Below, piece after piece: positions 8,076-17,649 of a stretch of 64,000 nucleotides of DNA; positions within the stretch are counted from its first letter, which is position 1, and every line of letters starts with the position of its first letter. Position numbers and translations under genes: made by a program. The notes beneath the pieces are model-generated. The model had not been told where the DNA came from, searched no databases, and saw only the letters and a program-made list of their open reading frames with translations. Source of the stretch: Chloracidobacterium thermophilum B (GTDB lineage Bacteria > Acidobacteriota > Blastocatellia > Chloracidobacteriales > Chloracidobacteriaceae); NCBI RefSeq assembly GCF_000226295.1, contig NC_016024.1:2401501-2465500 (forward strand), in the 5' to 3' direction.

Positions 8076-9284
8076 CTACGGAGACGTAGTGACGTAATCC
8101 ATCGTCTCCAGGTCACGGTCAGCGACATCCGGCTGTCCGAAGAACTTCAGCCACAGGAAGCCCACCGTGCCAGCCGTCAGCGAGGCCAGCAGAATGGTCA
8201 TTTTGGAAGCGCTCACGATCAGGGCATTGTCGGGAAAGGCCAGGTTCGTGATGAAAATGGACATCGTAAAACCAATGCCCCCCAGCAGCCCGGCGCCAAG
8301 CAGGTGTTTCCAGTTCAAATCCAGTGGCATCCGGCAGATGCCCAGCAGCACGGCCGCAATGCTGGCCAGAACAATACCGACCGGCTTGCCAATGAACAGT
8401 CCCACGAAAATCCCGACCCCGTTGGCGCTGGAGATAAGCGCAAGCACCCCCTGCTCGATGACAATGCCCGTATTGGCCAGCGCAAACAGCGGCATGATGC
8501 CAAAGGCAACCGGCCGTTGCAGCCAGCGTTCGAGCCGATGGGAAGGCGAAGTCTCATCCTCGCTTTTTTCCGTGAACGGAATGGCAAAGGCCAGCAGGAC
8601 GCCGGCTATCGTGGCATGAACGCCCGACTGGAACATACAGAACCACATGGCGATGCCACCCAGCAGGTAGGTCCACAGCGCCCTGATACCCCACCGGTTA
8701 AACATCAGCAGCACGACCAGAATGGCCAGCGTTGCGCCCAGGTAGCTCCAGGCCAGCGCCCCGGAGTAAAACAGGGCAATAACCACAATAGCACCCAGGT
8801 CATCAATTACGGCAAGTGCCGCCAGAAACACCTTGAGCGAACCCGGAACACGGTTGCCCAACAACGCCAGCACCCCCAAGGCAAAGGCAATGTCCGTCGC
8901 CATCGGGATGCCCATACCCGGCTGGGTGGCCGTGCCGTTGTTGAATGTGAAGTGAATGGTTGCTGGCACGACAATCCCACCCAGCGCCGCCACAATGGGC
9001 AACAGCGCGTGACGCAGGTTGGAAAGCTCGCCGACGTACAGCTCACGCTTGAGTTCCAACCCGATGAGCAGGAAGAAGACCGCCATCAACCCATCATTGA
9101 CCCAGACCTCGACCGGAAGCCCCGCCACCTTGACGTGCCAGGCATGCAGATAAGCGTGCCCCAGCGGCGAGTTGGCCAGAATGAGAGAAACCACCGTGCA
9201 GACCAGCAGCAGAACACCACTCGCCTGCTCGGACAGCAAAAACCGCTTAAAGGTCGGCGACAGTCGAATTTCGATGATGGGCAT
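8076..9284 (-). CDS. nhaA: Na+/H+ antiporter NhaA
   Basis: 402 residues from ATG 9284, chosen because GGAGGA lies seven bases upstream; the frame extends further upstream but without support. Eleven to twelve hydrophobic segments are evident. AVIDDLGAIVVIALFYSG contains the paired aspartates that bind Na+/H+ in NhaA (D163/D164 in E. coli), and the N-terminal ASGVLLLVCTVVSLILANSP is typical of the family. It exports Na+ in exchange for protons across the inner membrane. It follows nuoN by 81 bases in the same direction, so it may be co-expressed with complex I, which would make sense for ion balance. Confidence 0.92.
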   Translation of the reverse strand: MPIIEIRLSPTFKRFLLSEQASGVLLLVCTVVSLILANSPLGHAYLHAWHVKVAGLPVEVWVNDGLMAVFFLLIGLELKRELYVGELSNLRHALLPIVAALGGIVVPATIHFTFNNGTATQPGMGIPMATDIAFALGVLALLGNRVPGSLKVFLAALAVIDDLGAIVVIALFYSGALAWSYLGATLAILVVLLMFNRWGIRALWTYLLGGIAMWFCMFQSGVHATIAGVLLAFAIPFTEKSEDETSPSHRLERWLQRPVAFGIMPLFALANTGIVIEQGVLALISSANGVGIFVGLFIGKPVGIVLASIAAVLLGICRMPLDLNWKHLLGAGLLGGIGFTMSIFITNLAFPDNALIVSASKMTILLASLTAGTVGFLWLKFFGQPDVADRDLETMDYVTTSP

Positions 9285-9365
9285 CAGCCGTCCTCCGTTG
9301 GCAAGGGTCAGACCTTCCCCGAAAACATTTCCGGGGCATCCAAAGCACACGCTGACCGACTACGG

Positions 9366-10961
9366 TCAACGCACGGCAATTCCGGGACTTTGAGCGTAAA
9401 CAGTGGTGATACTTCCGGCAACTATCTCGGCCACATCAATCAGTGGTTGCGGATAGATGCCGAAAAACAGGACGGCGGCGGCCGATACCACCATTGCAGC
9501 CCGTACGCCGGGCGTCAGGAGCAGCGGCGCGGCGTCCGCCAGATTTTCACTGGGCGGATTCAGGAACATCGCCCGCAGGAAACGGGCGTAATAGTAAAAC
9601 GCAACCACCGCATTCAGGACGGCAATGACGGCCACGTACGTCAGCCACGGCTTGCCGCTCTGAATGAGCGAACCAAAGAGCAGGTACTTGCCAACGAAAC
9701 CGGCTGTGGCCGGAATCCCGGCCAGTCCCAGAACGAAGATAAGCATGAGTACGGCCACGCTTGGCGCTTTGGCAAACAGGCCGTTCAGGTCATCCAGTTT
9801 CTCGCCGATGACCCCCTGCCGATGCAGGGCGATGATGACGGCAAAGACGCCGGTGTTCATCAGCGTGTAGGTCATGATGTGAAAGGCCACGCCCTGATAG
9901 CCCATCGGCGTGCCGGAGACGATGCCGAGCAGGATGTATCCGGCGTGCGCAATGCTTGAATAGGCCAGCAGCCGCTTGACATTGTCCTGTGTCACTGCGG
10001 CCAGGTTGCCAATCGTCATCGTCAGCACGGCCACGACCGTCAGCATGGCGGCCCAACCCGGCAAATCCTGCATCTCCCGCAGGGGAGCCAGCGCAAACAG
10101 CAGCATGCGCGCCAGCAGGACGTATGCCCCGGCCTTGGGGCCCACCGACATAAACGCCGTCACCGTCGTCGGCGCGCCTTCATAGGCATCCGGCGCCCAC
10201 ATGTGGAACGGCACGGCCGCAATCTTGAACAGCAGCCCGGCCGCCACAAGCACCATTGCCACCAGCAGCAGCAACCGTGGGTCGCCGTTTTCCGCGCCGG
10301 CGCCCTGGACGTAGTCGGCGATGGTTTCCGCAATCAGCCCCAGGTTCGTGTGCCCGGTCACGCCATAGACCAGCGACAGGCCGTACAGAATGAGCGCCGA
10401 GGAAAAAATCCCCGTCAGAAAGTATTTCATCGCCGCTTCGTTCGAGCGCCCGTCGCGCTTCAGATAGCCCACAAGCACATAGACGCTCAGCGACATCAGC
10501 TCAAACGACACGAAAAGTGAAATAAGGTCGCCGCTGACGGCAACAAACATCATGCCCAGCGTCGAAAACAGAATCAGCGCGTAGTATTCACCGCGCTGCT
10601 CCCGTTCAAATTCGAGATACCTGATCGAGTAGAGAATCGAGAACGCCGCCGCGACGATGAACACAAAGCGGAACACGACGGACAACCCATCAATGAACAG
10701 CATCCCGTAGAAGGCGCTGACAGGCAGCCGCTCGGCCACGCCCATGACCTGCTGGGCCAGCGCCAGCGCGACGAACCCCAGCCCCACCAGACTCAGGTAG
10801 GCCGTCACCTGCTTTTTGCCACGCGGCAGCGCCACGTCCAGCACCAGCGCCGCGCAGGCAAACAGGGTCAGGATGATTTCCGGCATGATGAGTGCCGTCT
10901 CACGCAGGGTCGGCAGCGGAGGCAGTTCAACAAGCAGAGGCAGCATGGTCAGATTCAGCAT
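9366..10961 (-). CDS. nuoN: NADH-quinone oxidoreductase subunit N
   Basis: 531 residues from ATG 10961; the frame stays open upstream into nuoM but the family start and a CAGGA site favour this ATG. It has about 14 transmembrane helices. The proton-channel block KIAAVPFHMWAPDAYEGAPT holds the conserved lysine and histidine of antiporter-like subunits, and KRLLAYSSIAHAGY is typical of NuoN. It is one of three antiporter-type proton-pumping subunits in the membrane arm of complex I. It is the last nuo gene of this operon. Confidence 0.93.
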   Translation of the reverse strand: MLNLTMLPLLVELPPLPTLRETALIMPEIILTLFACAALVLDVALPRGKKQVTAYLSLVGLGFVALALAQQVMGVAERLPVSAFYGMLFIDGLSVVFRFVFIVAAAFSILYSIRYLEFEREQRGEYYALILFSTLGMMFVAVSGDLISLFVSFELMSLSVYVLVGYLKRDGRSNEAAMKYFLTGIFSSALILYGLSLVYGVTGHTNLGLIAETIADYVQGAGAENGDPRLLLLVAMVLVAAGLLFKIAAVPFHMWAPDAYEGAPTTVTAFMSVGPKAGAYVLLARMLLFALAPLREMQDLPGWAAMLTVVAVLTMTIGNLAAVTQDNVKRLLAYSSIAHAGYILLGIVSGTPMGYQGVAFHIMTYTLMNTGVFAVIIALHRQGVIGEKLDDLNGLFAKAPSVAVLMLIFVLGLAGIPATAGFVGKYLLFGSLIQSGKPWLTYVAVIAVLNAVVAFYYYARFLRAMFLNPPSENLADAAPLLLTPGVRAAMVVSAAAVLFFGIYPQPLIDVAEIVAGSITTVYAQSPGIAVR

Positions 10962-10998
10962 AACGGTAGATTCCTGGAGATGACCCGACAGTGACTTT

Positions 10999-12822
10999 TC
11001 ACTGTGGCGTTTCGGCCGCACGGGTTGGCGAAACAGCCGCTTTCCCGGCCGCAGCTTTCTCAATGCGTGCCGCGTCGCGCTGGGCAAAGTAGTTCGGCCG
11101 CATCTGGCGCACGACGACTTCCGTCGTACCATTGAGCAGGGTGACAAGCGGCTTCGGGTACACGCCAAAGATGATCATGGCCGCGACGAGCGGCGTCAGG
11201 TAGGCCCATTCACGGGCGTTCAAATCCGGCAGGTCGGCATTTTTCGGGTTTTTGACCGGCCCCAGAAACACCCGCTCATAGAGCCAGAGCATGTAGGCCG
11301 CACCCAGAATAATGCCCGTCGTCCCCCAGAAAGCCCAGGTGATGTTGGCTTCAAACACACCGCGCAGCCCGATGAACTCTCCCACGAAGCCGTTGAGCAG
11401 CGGCAGACCGACGCTGGCCAACGTCGCAATCATGAACATCACCGAAAAGGCCGGCATGCTGCTGACGATGCCGCCGTAGTCGGCAATCTGGCGCGTATGC
11501 CGCCGCTCGTAGAGAACCCCAATCATAATGAACAGGGCCGCGCTCGTGACCCCGTGGCTCAGCATCTGGAGGGCCGCACCGTTGATGCCGTTCGGGTTGA
11601 AGGCAAACAGCGAAAGCATCGTCGTTCCCATGTGCGCCACGGATGAGTAGGCAATCGTCTTTTTCATGTCCTTCTGCGCCAGCGCCACGAGTGACCCATA
11701 CACGATGCCGAGAATGGCCAGTGTGGCCATCACCGAGGCGACGCGCGCATCCAGGGCGGCGTCGGGAAACATGGGAAAGTTGAACCGGACAAAGCCATAC
11801 GTGCCAATCTTGAGCAGAATCCCGGCCAGAATCGCCGAACCGGCCGTCGGCGCTTCGACGTGCGCATCCGGCAGCCACGTGTGAAACGGCACCATCGGCA
11901 CCTTGATGGCCAGCGCCAGGGCAAACCCGGCAAACAGCCACAACTGCAAGGACAGCGGCACCAATGGGTTGCCTTTCTCGTCGCGGGCGCTGCCAATTGC
12001 CTGAAGCGCGTAGATGTTGAAAGTCCCGTATGCCGTCGGCTCGGCGTCATACGTCCCGCCGCCGGCCAGCGCCGCGCGGTACACCCCGGCCCGGCGGGCC
12101 GTTTCGATACCTTCCAGCACCATGCCGCGCATGGGCGCATTGTTGCCGACGATGACCTCTGCCGCGGCCTTGACCTCGTTCGGATACTTGGCTGCGGTTT
12201 CAGCCGCCGTGAAGTAAAACTTGAACACGGCCACCAGCATCAGCAGCGAGCCGACCAGGGTGTAGATGAAAAATTTGATGGCCGAATACAGCCGCCGCTC
12301 GCCGCCCCAGATACCGATGAGCAGGTACATGGGCACGAGCATGACCTCGAAAAACACATAGAACAGAAACAGATCGGCAGCCGCAAACACGCCAATCATG
12401 AACGACTGCATGATGAGCAGCAGCGCGTAGTATTCCTTCTCGCGCTTTTCGATGTAGCTCCACGAGCACAGCGCCACAATCGGCCCCAGAAAGGTTGTCA
12501 GCATCACCAGCGTCAGGGCCAGCCCGTCCACGCCCATCTGGTACTTGGCCCCGATGGCCGGAATCCACGCGGCCGTTTCCATAAACTGCAACCCGCGCAC
12601 GTCGTAGTTCCACATCAGCACGAGCGAGAGCGAAGCCAGGAAACACAGCGTCATCCAGAGAGTGGCGAACTGCTTGATGAGGTCAGTGCGGCGCTTGTCA
12701 AGGAAAAGGACGATGACGCCCCCGACCAGTGGCAACCAGGTGACGAGGCTCAGAATGCCGATGGGCCCGAAGTACAGCTCGGCCGGGCCGGAGGATGCCA
12801 GAAAAACGTTACTCAGTATCAT
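10999..12822 (-). CDS. nuoM: NADH-quinone oxidoreductase subunit M, with a large loop insertion
   Basis: 607 residues, about 100 more than the E. coli subunit. The antiporter core is clear: KVPMVPFHTWLPDAHVEAPT and KKTIAYSSVAHMGT. The extra length lies mainly between about residues 205 and 290, a non-membrane insert (containing KYPNEVKAAAEVIVG and GTYDAEPTAYGTF) just before the key lysine helix. A Lys/Ala-rich C-terminal tail is also present. It is a proton-pumping membrane-arm subunit of complex I. It sits 37 bases upstream of nuoN and 71 bases after nuoL. Confidence 0.92.
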   Translation of the reverse strand: MILSNVFLASSGPAELYFGPIGILSLVTWLPLVGGVIVLFLDKRRTDLIKQFATLWMTLCFLASLSLVLMWNYDVRGLQFMETAAWIPAIGAKYQMGVDGLALTLVMLTTFLGPIVALCSWSYIEKREKEYYALLLIMQSFMIGVFAAADLFLFYVFFEVMLVPMYLLIGIWGGERRLYSAIKFFIYTLVGSLLMLVAVFKFYFTAAETAAKYPNEVKAAAEVIVGNNAPMRGMVLEGIETARRAGVYRAALAGGGTYDAEPTAYGTFNIYALQAIGSARDEKGNPLVPLSLQLWLFAGFALALAIKVPMVPFHTWLPDAHVEAPTAGSAILAGILLKIGTYGFVRFNFPMFPDAALDARVASVMATLAILGIVYGSLVALAQKDMKKTIAYSSVAHMGTTMLSLFAFNPNGINGAALQMLSHGVTSAALFIMIGVLYERRHTRQIADYGGIVSSMPAFSVMFMIATLASVGLPLLNGFVGEFIGLRGVFEANITWAFWGTTGIILGAAYMLWLYERVFLGPVKNPKNADLPDLNAREWAYLTPLVAAMIIFGVYPKPLVTLLNGTTEVVVRQMRPNYFAQRDAARIEKAAAGKAAVSPTRAAETPQ

Positions 12823-12893
12823 GCCGTGTAATCCCTCGATGAACTCCCTGAATACGCTCTTGTTTCAACGTCCGGCGGTGAGGTGCAACGCAC

Positions 12894-15206
12894 CTACGGA
12901 GCCAGAACGCGCCCGGTCTGCGGCGACGAGGACGCCGGCGCCGGCGTGCGGCTCGGCGCAAACAGTTCCTTGAAGAGCGGATACCCCATACCGGTAATGA
13001 ACAGGAACAGCCCCAGCGCCATGACCAGGACGTAGTTCTGCATCAGCCCGGTCTGCAACGTGCGGAAGACCACCGAACCGGCGCGCGTCAGCCAGGCGAA
13101 CAGGTTGACGATGGAATCCACAACGAAATCCAGCCCCCACGCCCCCAGGTTGATCTTTTTGAACGCGCCCACCAGATAGACATCAATGAACTCATCCCAG
13201 AACCACTTGCGCACACTCAGCACATACAGCGGGCGCAGGGTCCGGGCCAGTTTGTCGGGCAGTTCCGGGCGTACGACATACAGAAAGTAAGCCAGCCCCA
13301 TCATCGCGAGCGCCCAGACGACGCTCACCATGGCCAGCAGCCATTCGGTCGGGTTGACGCCGGTGACGGGCTTTTCAGGATACAGCGTGGTGTCCATCAC
13401 CGGAGCCAGCCAGTGGTGGACGTAGTTGGGTATCGCGCCGCCCGTCAGTTCCTCCGAAAAACCGGCAAATCCAGCTCCGAAAGCAAATACTGCCAGTACA
13501 ATGAGCGGTATGGTCATCACCGGCGGCGACTCGTGCGGATGAAAATCCTTTGTCGCCGGAGCGTGATGGTCGTCGCCGTGATGACCTTCCTGGAAATCCG
13601 GCCCTTCCAGGAAGCGTTCTTTGCCGAAGAAGGTCAGGCACATCAGGCGCGTCATGTAAAACGCCGTCACACCCGCCGTCAGAAAGCCCATCACATAGAG
13701 CGCCAGCCCCACGTCGTGGCTGAACACGGGCGTGTGCAGCGTCTTGGCCAGAATTTCGTCCTTACTGAAAAACCCGGAGAACGGGAAGATGCCGCAGATG
13801 GCAAACAGCGAGACCATCATCGTGGCAAAGGTGATGGGCATGTACTTTTTGAAGTTGCCGTAGTAGGTCATCTCCTGCTGGTGGCCGCTGGGCGAGCCGC
13901 CGTGGATGACACTGCCGGAACCCAGAAAGAGCTGGGCCTTGAAAAACGCATGCGTCACGACGTGGAACACGCCGGCGACAAAGGCCCCCACCCCGCAGCC
14001 GACGAACATGTAGCCAAGCTGCGAAACCGTCGAGTAAGCCAGAGCCTTTTTGATGTCGGTCTGGGTAATGCCAATGGTGGCCGCCACGAAGGCGGTCGCC
14101 ATCCCAATGACGGCCACGGTCAGCATGGCCGTTGGCGCGCGCTGGAAGAGCGGATTGCACCGCGCCACGAGATACACCCCGGCCGTCACCATCGTGGCCG
14201 CGTGGATAAGTGCCGACACCGGTGTGGGGCCGGCCATGGCGTCCGGCAACCAGGTGTAGAGCGGAATCTGGGCGCTCTTTCCGGCGGCACCCAGAAACAC
14301 CAGCAGGGCAATGACCGTCAGCGTGCCGGTCGTGAAACTGAGCGCCGCCAGCCCCAGCGGCTCCTGTGGCAGCGCCTTGACCATCACCATCACGTCGGCA
14401 TAGTCGAGCGTGCCAAAGACGGCAAAAATCGCCATCATCGCCAGCATCAGCCCGAAGTCGCCGACACGGTTCATCACAAAAGCTTTCTTGGCAGCCACCG
14501 CAGCTTCGGGCTTCTTCAGGTAGTAGCCGATGAGCAGATAAGACGCCAACCCAACCCCTTCCCAGCCGACGAACGTCATCAGGAAGTTCGCGCCCAACAC
14601 CAGGTTGAGCATCATGAACATGAACAGGTTCAGGTAGGCGAAAAACCGGTGAAAACCTGGATCGCCGTGCATGTAGCCGATGGCGAACAGGTGAATGAAA
14701 AAGGCAACAAAGGTGACGAACAGGATGTACAGCCCGGAAAGCTGGTCGAGTTGGTACGCCCACTTGATGGAAAAGTCCGCCAGGCGTCCGGCACTCGGTC
14801 CCAGCGTCGTCGTCAGTGCCCCGCCCGGCATCCACTCAAACAGCGTGACCACATAAGGTGTGGCCACTTCTTCGGAAGCGCCGGCTTTTTCGGGTGCAGC
14901 CTCCGACGCCTGCGGATTTTCAGCCGCTTTGGCCGCTTCCTTGGCGCGTCGGGACTCCACATCCTCGCCGGACACCCGCGCCATCAACTCGGCTTCGCGC
15001 TGCTTGGCTGCTGCCTGAACCTGGGCATCGTGCGCATGGTGACTGAACGCATAGACGGCAATCGCCGAGCAGATGAATGAAGCTGCCACCATCGTGCAGG
15101 CAATGGCGCCGATGACCTTTTCAGAAAAACCAAGCCGTTTGGCAAACAGGCCGTTGATGATGAAGCCGAGCAGCGGAAAGAACGGAACGAGTGCAACGAA
15201 TTCCAT
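12894..15206 (-). CDS. nuoL: NADH-quinone oxidoreductase subunit L, with charged insertion
   Basis: 770 residues from ATG 15206; a GTG four codons upstream overlaps the nuoK stop. Signature blocks are FVGWEGVGLASYLLIGY, KSAQIPLYTWLPDAMAGPT and KKALAYSTVSQLGYM. The C-terminal amphipathic helix region that spans the membrane arm is present. Two unusual segments explain the length (E. coli NuoL is ~613): an Ala/Glu/Lys-rich stretch at residues ~60-115 between the second and third hydrophobic segments, and a His/Asp-rich loop near residues 530-555 (GHHGDDHHAPATKDFHPHE) that could bind metal. It is a proton-pumping subunit. Confidence 0.92.
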   Translation of the reverse strand: MEFVALVPFFPLLGFIINGLFAKRLGFSEKVIGAIACTMVAASFICSAIAVYAFSHHAHDAQVQAAAKQREAELMARVSGEDVESRRAKEAAKAAENPQASEAAPEKAGASEEVATPYVVTLFEWMPGGALTTTLGPSAGRLADFSIKWAYQLDQLSGLYILFVTFVAFFIHLFAIGYMHGDPGFHRFFAYLNLFMFMMLNLVLGANFLMTFVGWEGVGLASYLLIGYYLKKPEAAVAAKKAFVMNRVGDFGLMLAMMAIFAVFGTLDYADVMVMVKALPQEPLGLAALSFTTGTLTVIALLVFLGAAGKSAQIPLYTWLPDAMAGPTPVSALIHAATMVTAGVYLVARCNPLFQRAPTAMLTVAVIGMATAFVAATIGITQTDIKKALAYSTVSQLGYMFVGCGVGAFVAGVFHVVTHAFFKAQLFLGSGSVIHGGSPSGHQQEMTYYGNFKKYMPITFATMMVSLFAICGIFPFSGFFSKDEILAKTLHTPVFSHDVGLALYVMGFLTAGVTAFYMTRLMCLTFFGKERFLEGPDFQEGHHGDDHHAPATKDFHPHESPPVMTIPLIVLAVFAFGAGFAGFSEELTGGAIPNYVHHWLAPVMDTTLYPEKPVTGVNPTEWLLAMVSVVWALAMMGLAYFLYVVRPELPDKLARTLRPLYVLSVRKWFWDEFIDVYLVGAFKKINLGAWGLDFVVDSIVNLFAWLTRAGSVVFRTLQTGLMQNYVLVMALGLFLFITGMGYPLFKELFAPSRTPAPASSSPQTGRVLAP

Positions 15207-15211
15207 CGAAG

Positions 15212-15622
15212 TCACCACTTGAGCAGGTTGATTTCGTCAGCCGCCACCGTTTCGCGGTTGCGGTACAGCGCCAGAAGCAGTCCCAGCCCCAGTGCGGCTT
15301 CGGCTGCGGCCACCACGATGACGAAAATCGTCATGACGTGGCCGTTGTAGGCGTAGAGACTCCCCTGGGTCTGCCAGTAGCGCGCGAAGGCAATGAAGTT
15401 GAGGTTGGCGGCGCTCAGCATCAGCTCCACCGACATAAAGATGACGATGATGTTGCGCCGGATGAGCACACCGCCAATGCCAATGCTGAAAATGATGGCG
15501 CTCAGCACCAGAAACTTCGAGGTGTCCACCTCCTTCAGCCCCTGGAGGTAGCGTTCCATGAACGAGGCTTCGGAAGCCTGTTGCGCGACCCATCCGGCCG
15601 CCAACGCCAAAAACGTCATCAT
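15212..15622 (-). CDS. nuoK: NADH-quinone oxidoreductase subunit K
   Basis: 136 residues from ATG 15622, behind GGGAGAG. The NuoK core (~100 residues, three transmembrane helices) begins near residue 37, with IGIGGVLIRRNIIVIFMSVELM and its membrane glutamate, and the second conserved Glu in VVAAAEAALGLGL. The first ~30 residues form an extra hydrophobic extension; a later start at residue 22 is possible. It belongs to the proton-translocating E-channel region of complex I. Its stop lies five bases before the nuoL ATG. Confidence 0.92.
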   Translation of the reverse strand: MMTFLALAAGWVAQQASEASFMERYLQGLKEVDTSKFLVLSAIIFSIGIGGVLIRRNIIVIFMSVELMLSAANLNFIAFARYWQTQGSLYAYNGHVMTIFVIVVAAAEAALGLGLLLALYRNRETVAADEINLLKW

Positions 15623-15642
15623 CGGGCTTTCTCTCCCAGGGT

Positions 15643-16227
15643 CTAGTCGTAGATTTCTTCCTGTCGCCGGTCACGCGCCAGCAGGACCGAACCCACAATC
15701 GCCATCAGCAGCAATACGGAAGCAATCTCGAAGGGCAGGACAGCGCGTGTGTACAGTGTCACCCCCAGCGTCTCCGTATCGGCCGAGATGACACCGGCTG
15801 GAGCGTTCGGGTCAGGACGGGCGTTTTCGATGGCCATCCGGTCGGCGGACGGACGGGTTTTGAAAAAGCCCCCCCGCTGCTGCGTGTAGGTCACAGCGCC
15901 CAGCAGCGAAAGCCCCACCAGTGCCGCAATCACGGCCCCTGCCTTGTCCTGCCGATTGAACGGATTTTCGACTTCGCTGCGGGTGTTGACGAGCATCAGC
16001 ACAAACAAAAACAGCACCAGAATGCCGCCCACATAGACCAGAATCTGCGCCCCGGCCACAAATTCCGCCCGCAGTAGCAGGAACAGCCCCGCCGTGGCAA
16101 TCAGCGTCGAAATCAGAAACAACGCGCAGTGAACCGGATTACGCGCCGACACGGTAAAAACGGCAGCAAAGAGCGCCACCAGCGTCAGCACCCAGAAGAA
16201 GACGGCTTCCCAGCCAACGAGCAACAT
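15643..16227 (-). CDS. nuoJ: NADH-quinone oxidoreductase subunit J
   Basis: 194 residues with five hydrophobic segments. EFVAGAQILVYVGGILVLFLF is the family signature around the pi-bulge helix TM3. The soluble loop after TM4 (residues ~115-155) is longer than usual. It is a membrane-arm subunit of complex I. Upstream nuoH ends 54 bases away; the usual nuoI gene between H and J is absent. Confidence 0.92.
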   Translation of the reverse strand: MLLVGWEAVFFWVLTLVALFAAVFTVSARNPVHCALFLISTLIATAGLFLLLRAEFVAGAQILVYVGGILVLFLFVLMLVNTRSEVENPFNRQDKAGAVIAALVGLSLLGAVTYTQQRGGFFKTRPSADRMAIENARPDPNAPAGVISADTETLGVTLYTRAVLPFEIASVLLLMAIVGSVLLARDRRQEEIYD

Positions 16228-16281
16228 ACTTCTCCCCTTTCATCCAGCGGACCGACCAGCCCTGACGGGTATCACCCCAGG

Positions 16282-17649
16282 TCAGACTCCGGCCGGCTTG
16301 ACGCCGGGCGACAACTTGACCTTGCGCGTGCTGACGGGAATCGTCGTCCGCTGCGCACGCAGGTTGAAACTCTTGGAATTGCGGTTGATGGCGTTGAGCA
16401 ATGCCAGAATCGGAAATACCGACAGAAACCCGGCAACGGTGAAAAACACCTTGCCCTGCCATTCCATTTCCAGCACGCCCCCGACGGAGCGCACCAGCCC
16501 CAGTTCTTTGCCAATGATGAACACTGTGGCCGTCAGGACGATGTTGGCCAGCGCCGCTGGCATCAGCCACTTCCAACCCAACTCCATAAGCTGGTCATAG
16601 CGGTAGCGGGGAAACGTCCAGCGCATCCAGATGAAGAGATAGAGGATGAGGCCGCACTTGATGGCAAAGGCCATAACGCCGATGAGCGTCAGGACGGCTT
16701 CGCGGTACGCTTCAGGTGCCTGCGCGGCAATGGCGTCCATCCCTGGTACATACCATCCGCCCAGGTAGAGCGTCGTCCCAACTGCCGAAACAACCACCAT
16801 GTTGGCGTACTCGGCAATGAAAAAGATGGAGAACCGAAAGCCGCTGTATTCCGTGTGAAACCCGCCGACCAGCTCGGACTCCGCTTCAGCCAGATCGAAT
16901 GGCGCGCGGTTCGTTTCAGCGACGACCGAAACCAGAAAGACGATGAACGACGGAAACAGAAAGAGCACAAACCACACGCCGAGACTTTTCTGGGCCTCGA
17001 CAATGCCCTGCATCGAAAACGTGCGGGTGAAAATAAGCGCCGAGACAATGGTCAACCCGATGGCGGCTTCATAACTCACCATCTGTGCCGAAGACCGCAG
17101 CGCACCGAGCAGCGGATACTTGCTGTTCGACGCCCAGCCGCCCAGGATGATGCCCAGCACCCCAACCGACGAAACCGACAGGATGAACAACAGCCCGATG
17201 TTGATGTTGGTGATGCTCGCGTAGTGCGGGCCGTAGGGCAGCACTGCCAGAACCACAAACGCACACACCATGCTGATGATGGGTGCCAGTGTGAAAACGG
17301 TCTTGTCGGCTTTGAAGGGAATGACATCTTCCTTGATGAGCAGTTTGATGCCATCGGCAGCCGGCTGGAGCAGTCCCAGCGGCCCTGTGCGATTGGGTCC
17401 GACCCGCACCTGAATCCACGCGCTCACCTTGCGTTCCGCCAGCGTCAGATACGCCACGGCGGTCAACACCACGACCAGCATGACGCCAATCTGAATGAGC
17501 GGCCACACGATGAAGTCCGCTGCGTCGGTTGCCGTCAGGTTGGCAGTTATCCACGTCGGCAGGTACGTGTAGAGCCACTCCACCAGCGACTCAATCCACT
17601 TCGGAGATGCGTTCAGCGCCAGCATCCAGGGCCAAGAGGTCATCATCAT
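16282..17649 (-). CDS. nuoH: NADH-quinone oxidoreductase subunit H
   Basis: 455 residues; the ATG overlaps the nuoD stop (ATGA), indicating translational coupling. [33 protein letters not shown] and the [17 protein letters not shown] quinone-chamber motif are diagnostic. Eight to nine transmembrane helices are expected. NuoH joins the peripheral arm to the membrane arm and forms much of the quinone cavity. The N-terminus is about 50 residues longer than in typical bacterial proteins, and the C-terminus has a basic tail. Confidence 0.94.
   Translation of the reverse strand: MMMTSWPWMLALNASPKWIESLVEWLYTYLPTWITANLTATDAADFIVWPLIQIGVMLVVVLTAVAYLTLAERKVSAWIQVRVGPNRTGPLGLLQPAADGIKLLIKEDVIPFKADKTVFTLAPIISMVCAFVVLAVLPYGPHYASITNINIGLLFILSVSSVGVLGIILGGWASNSKYPLLGALRSSAQMVSYEAAIGLTIVSALIFTRTFSMQGIVEAQKSLGVWFVLFLFPSFIVFLVSVVAETNRAPFDLAEAESELVGGFHTEYSGFRFSIFFIAEYANMVVVSAVGTTLYLGGWYVPGMDAIAAQAPEAYREAVLTLIGVMAFAIKCGLILYLFIWMRWTFPRYRYDQLMELGWKWLMPAALANIVLTATVFIIGKELGLVRSVGGVLEMEWQGKVFFTVAGFLSVFPILALLNAINRNSKSFNLRAQRTTIPVSTRKVKLSPGVKPAGV

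Noticed and set aside
6192-9959. A 1255-codon open frame on the plus strand
   Set aside because: It lies opposite lipB-Nudix, nhaA and nuoN, whose family motifs are certain. Its translation is rich in Gln/Arg/His with no domain, as expected for the antisense frame of GC-rich genes.
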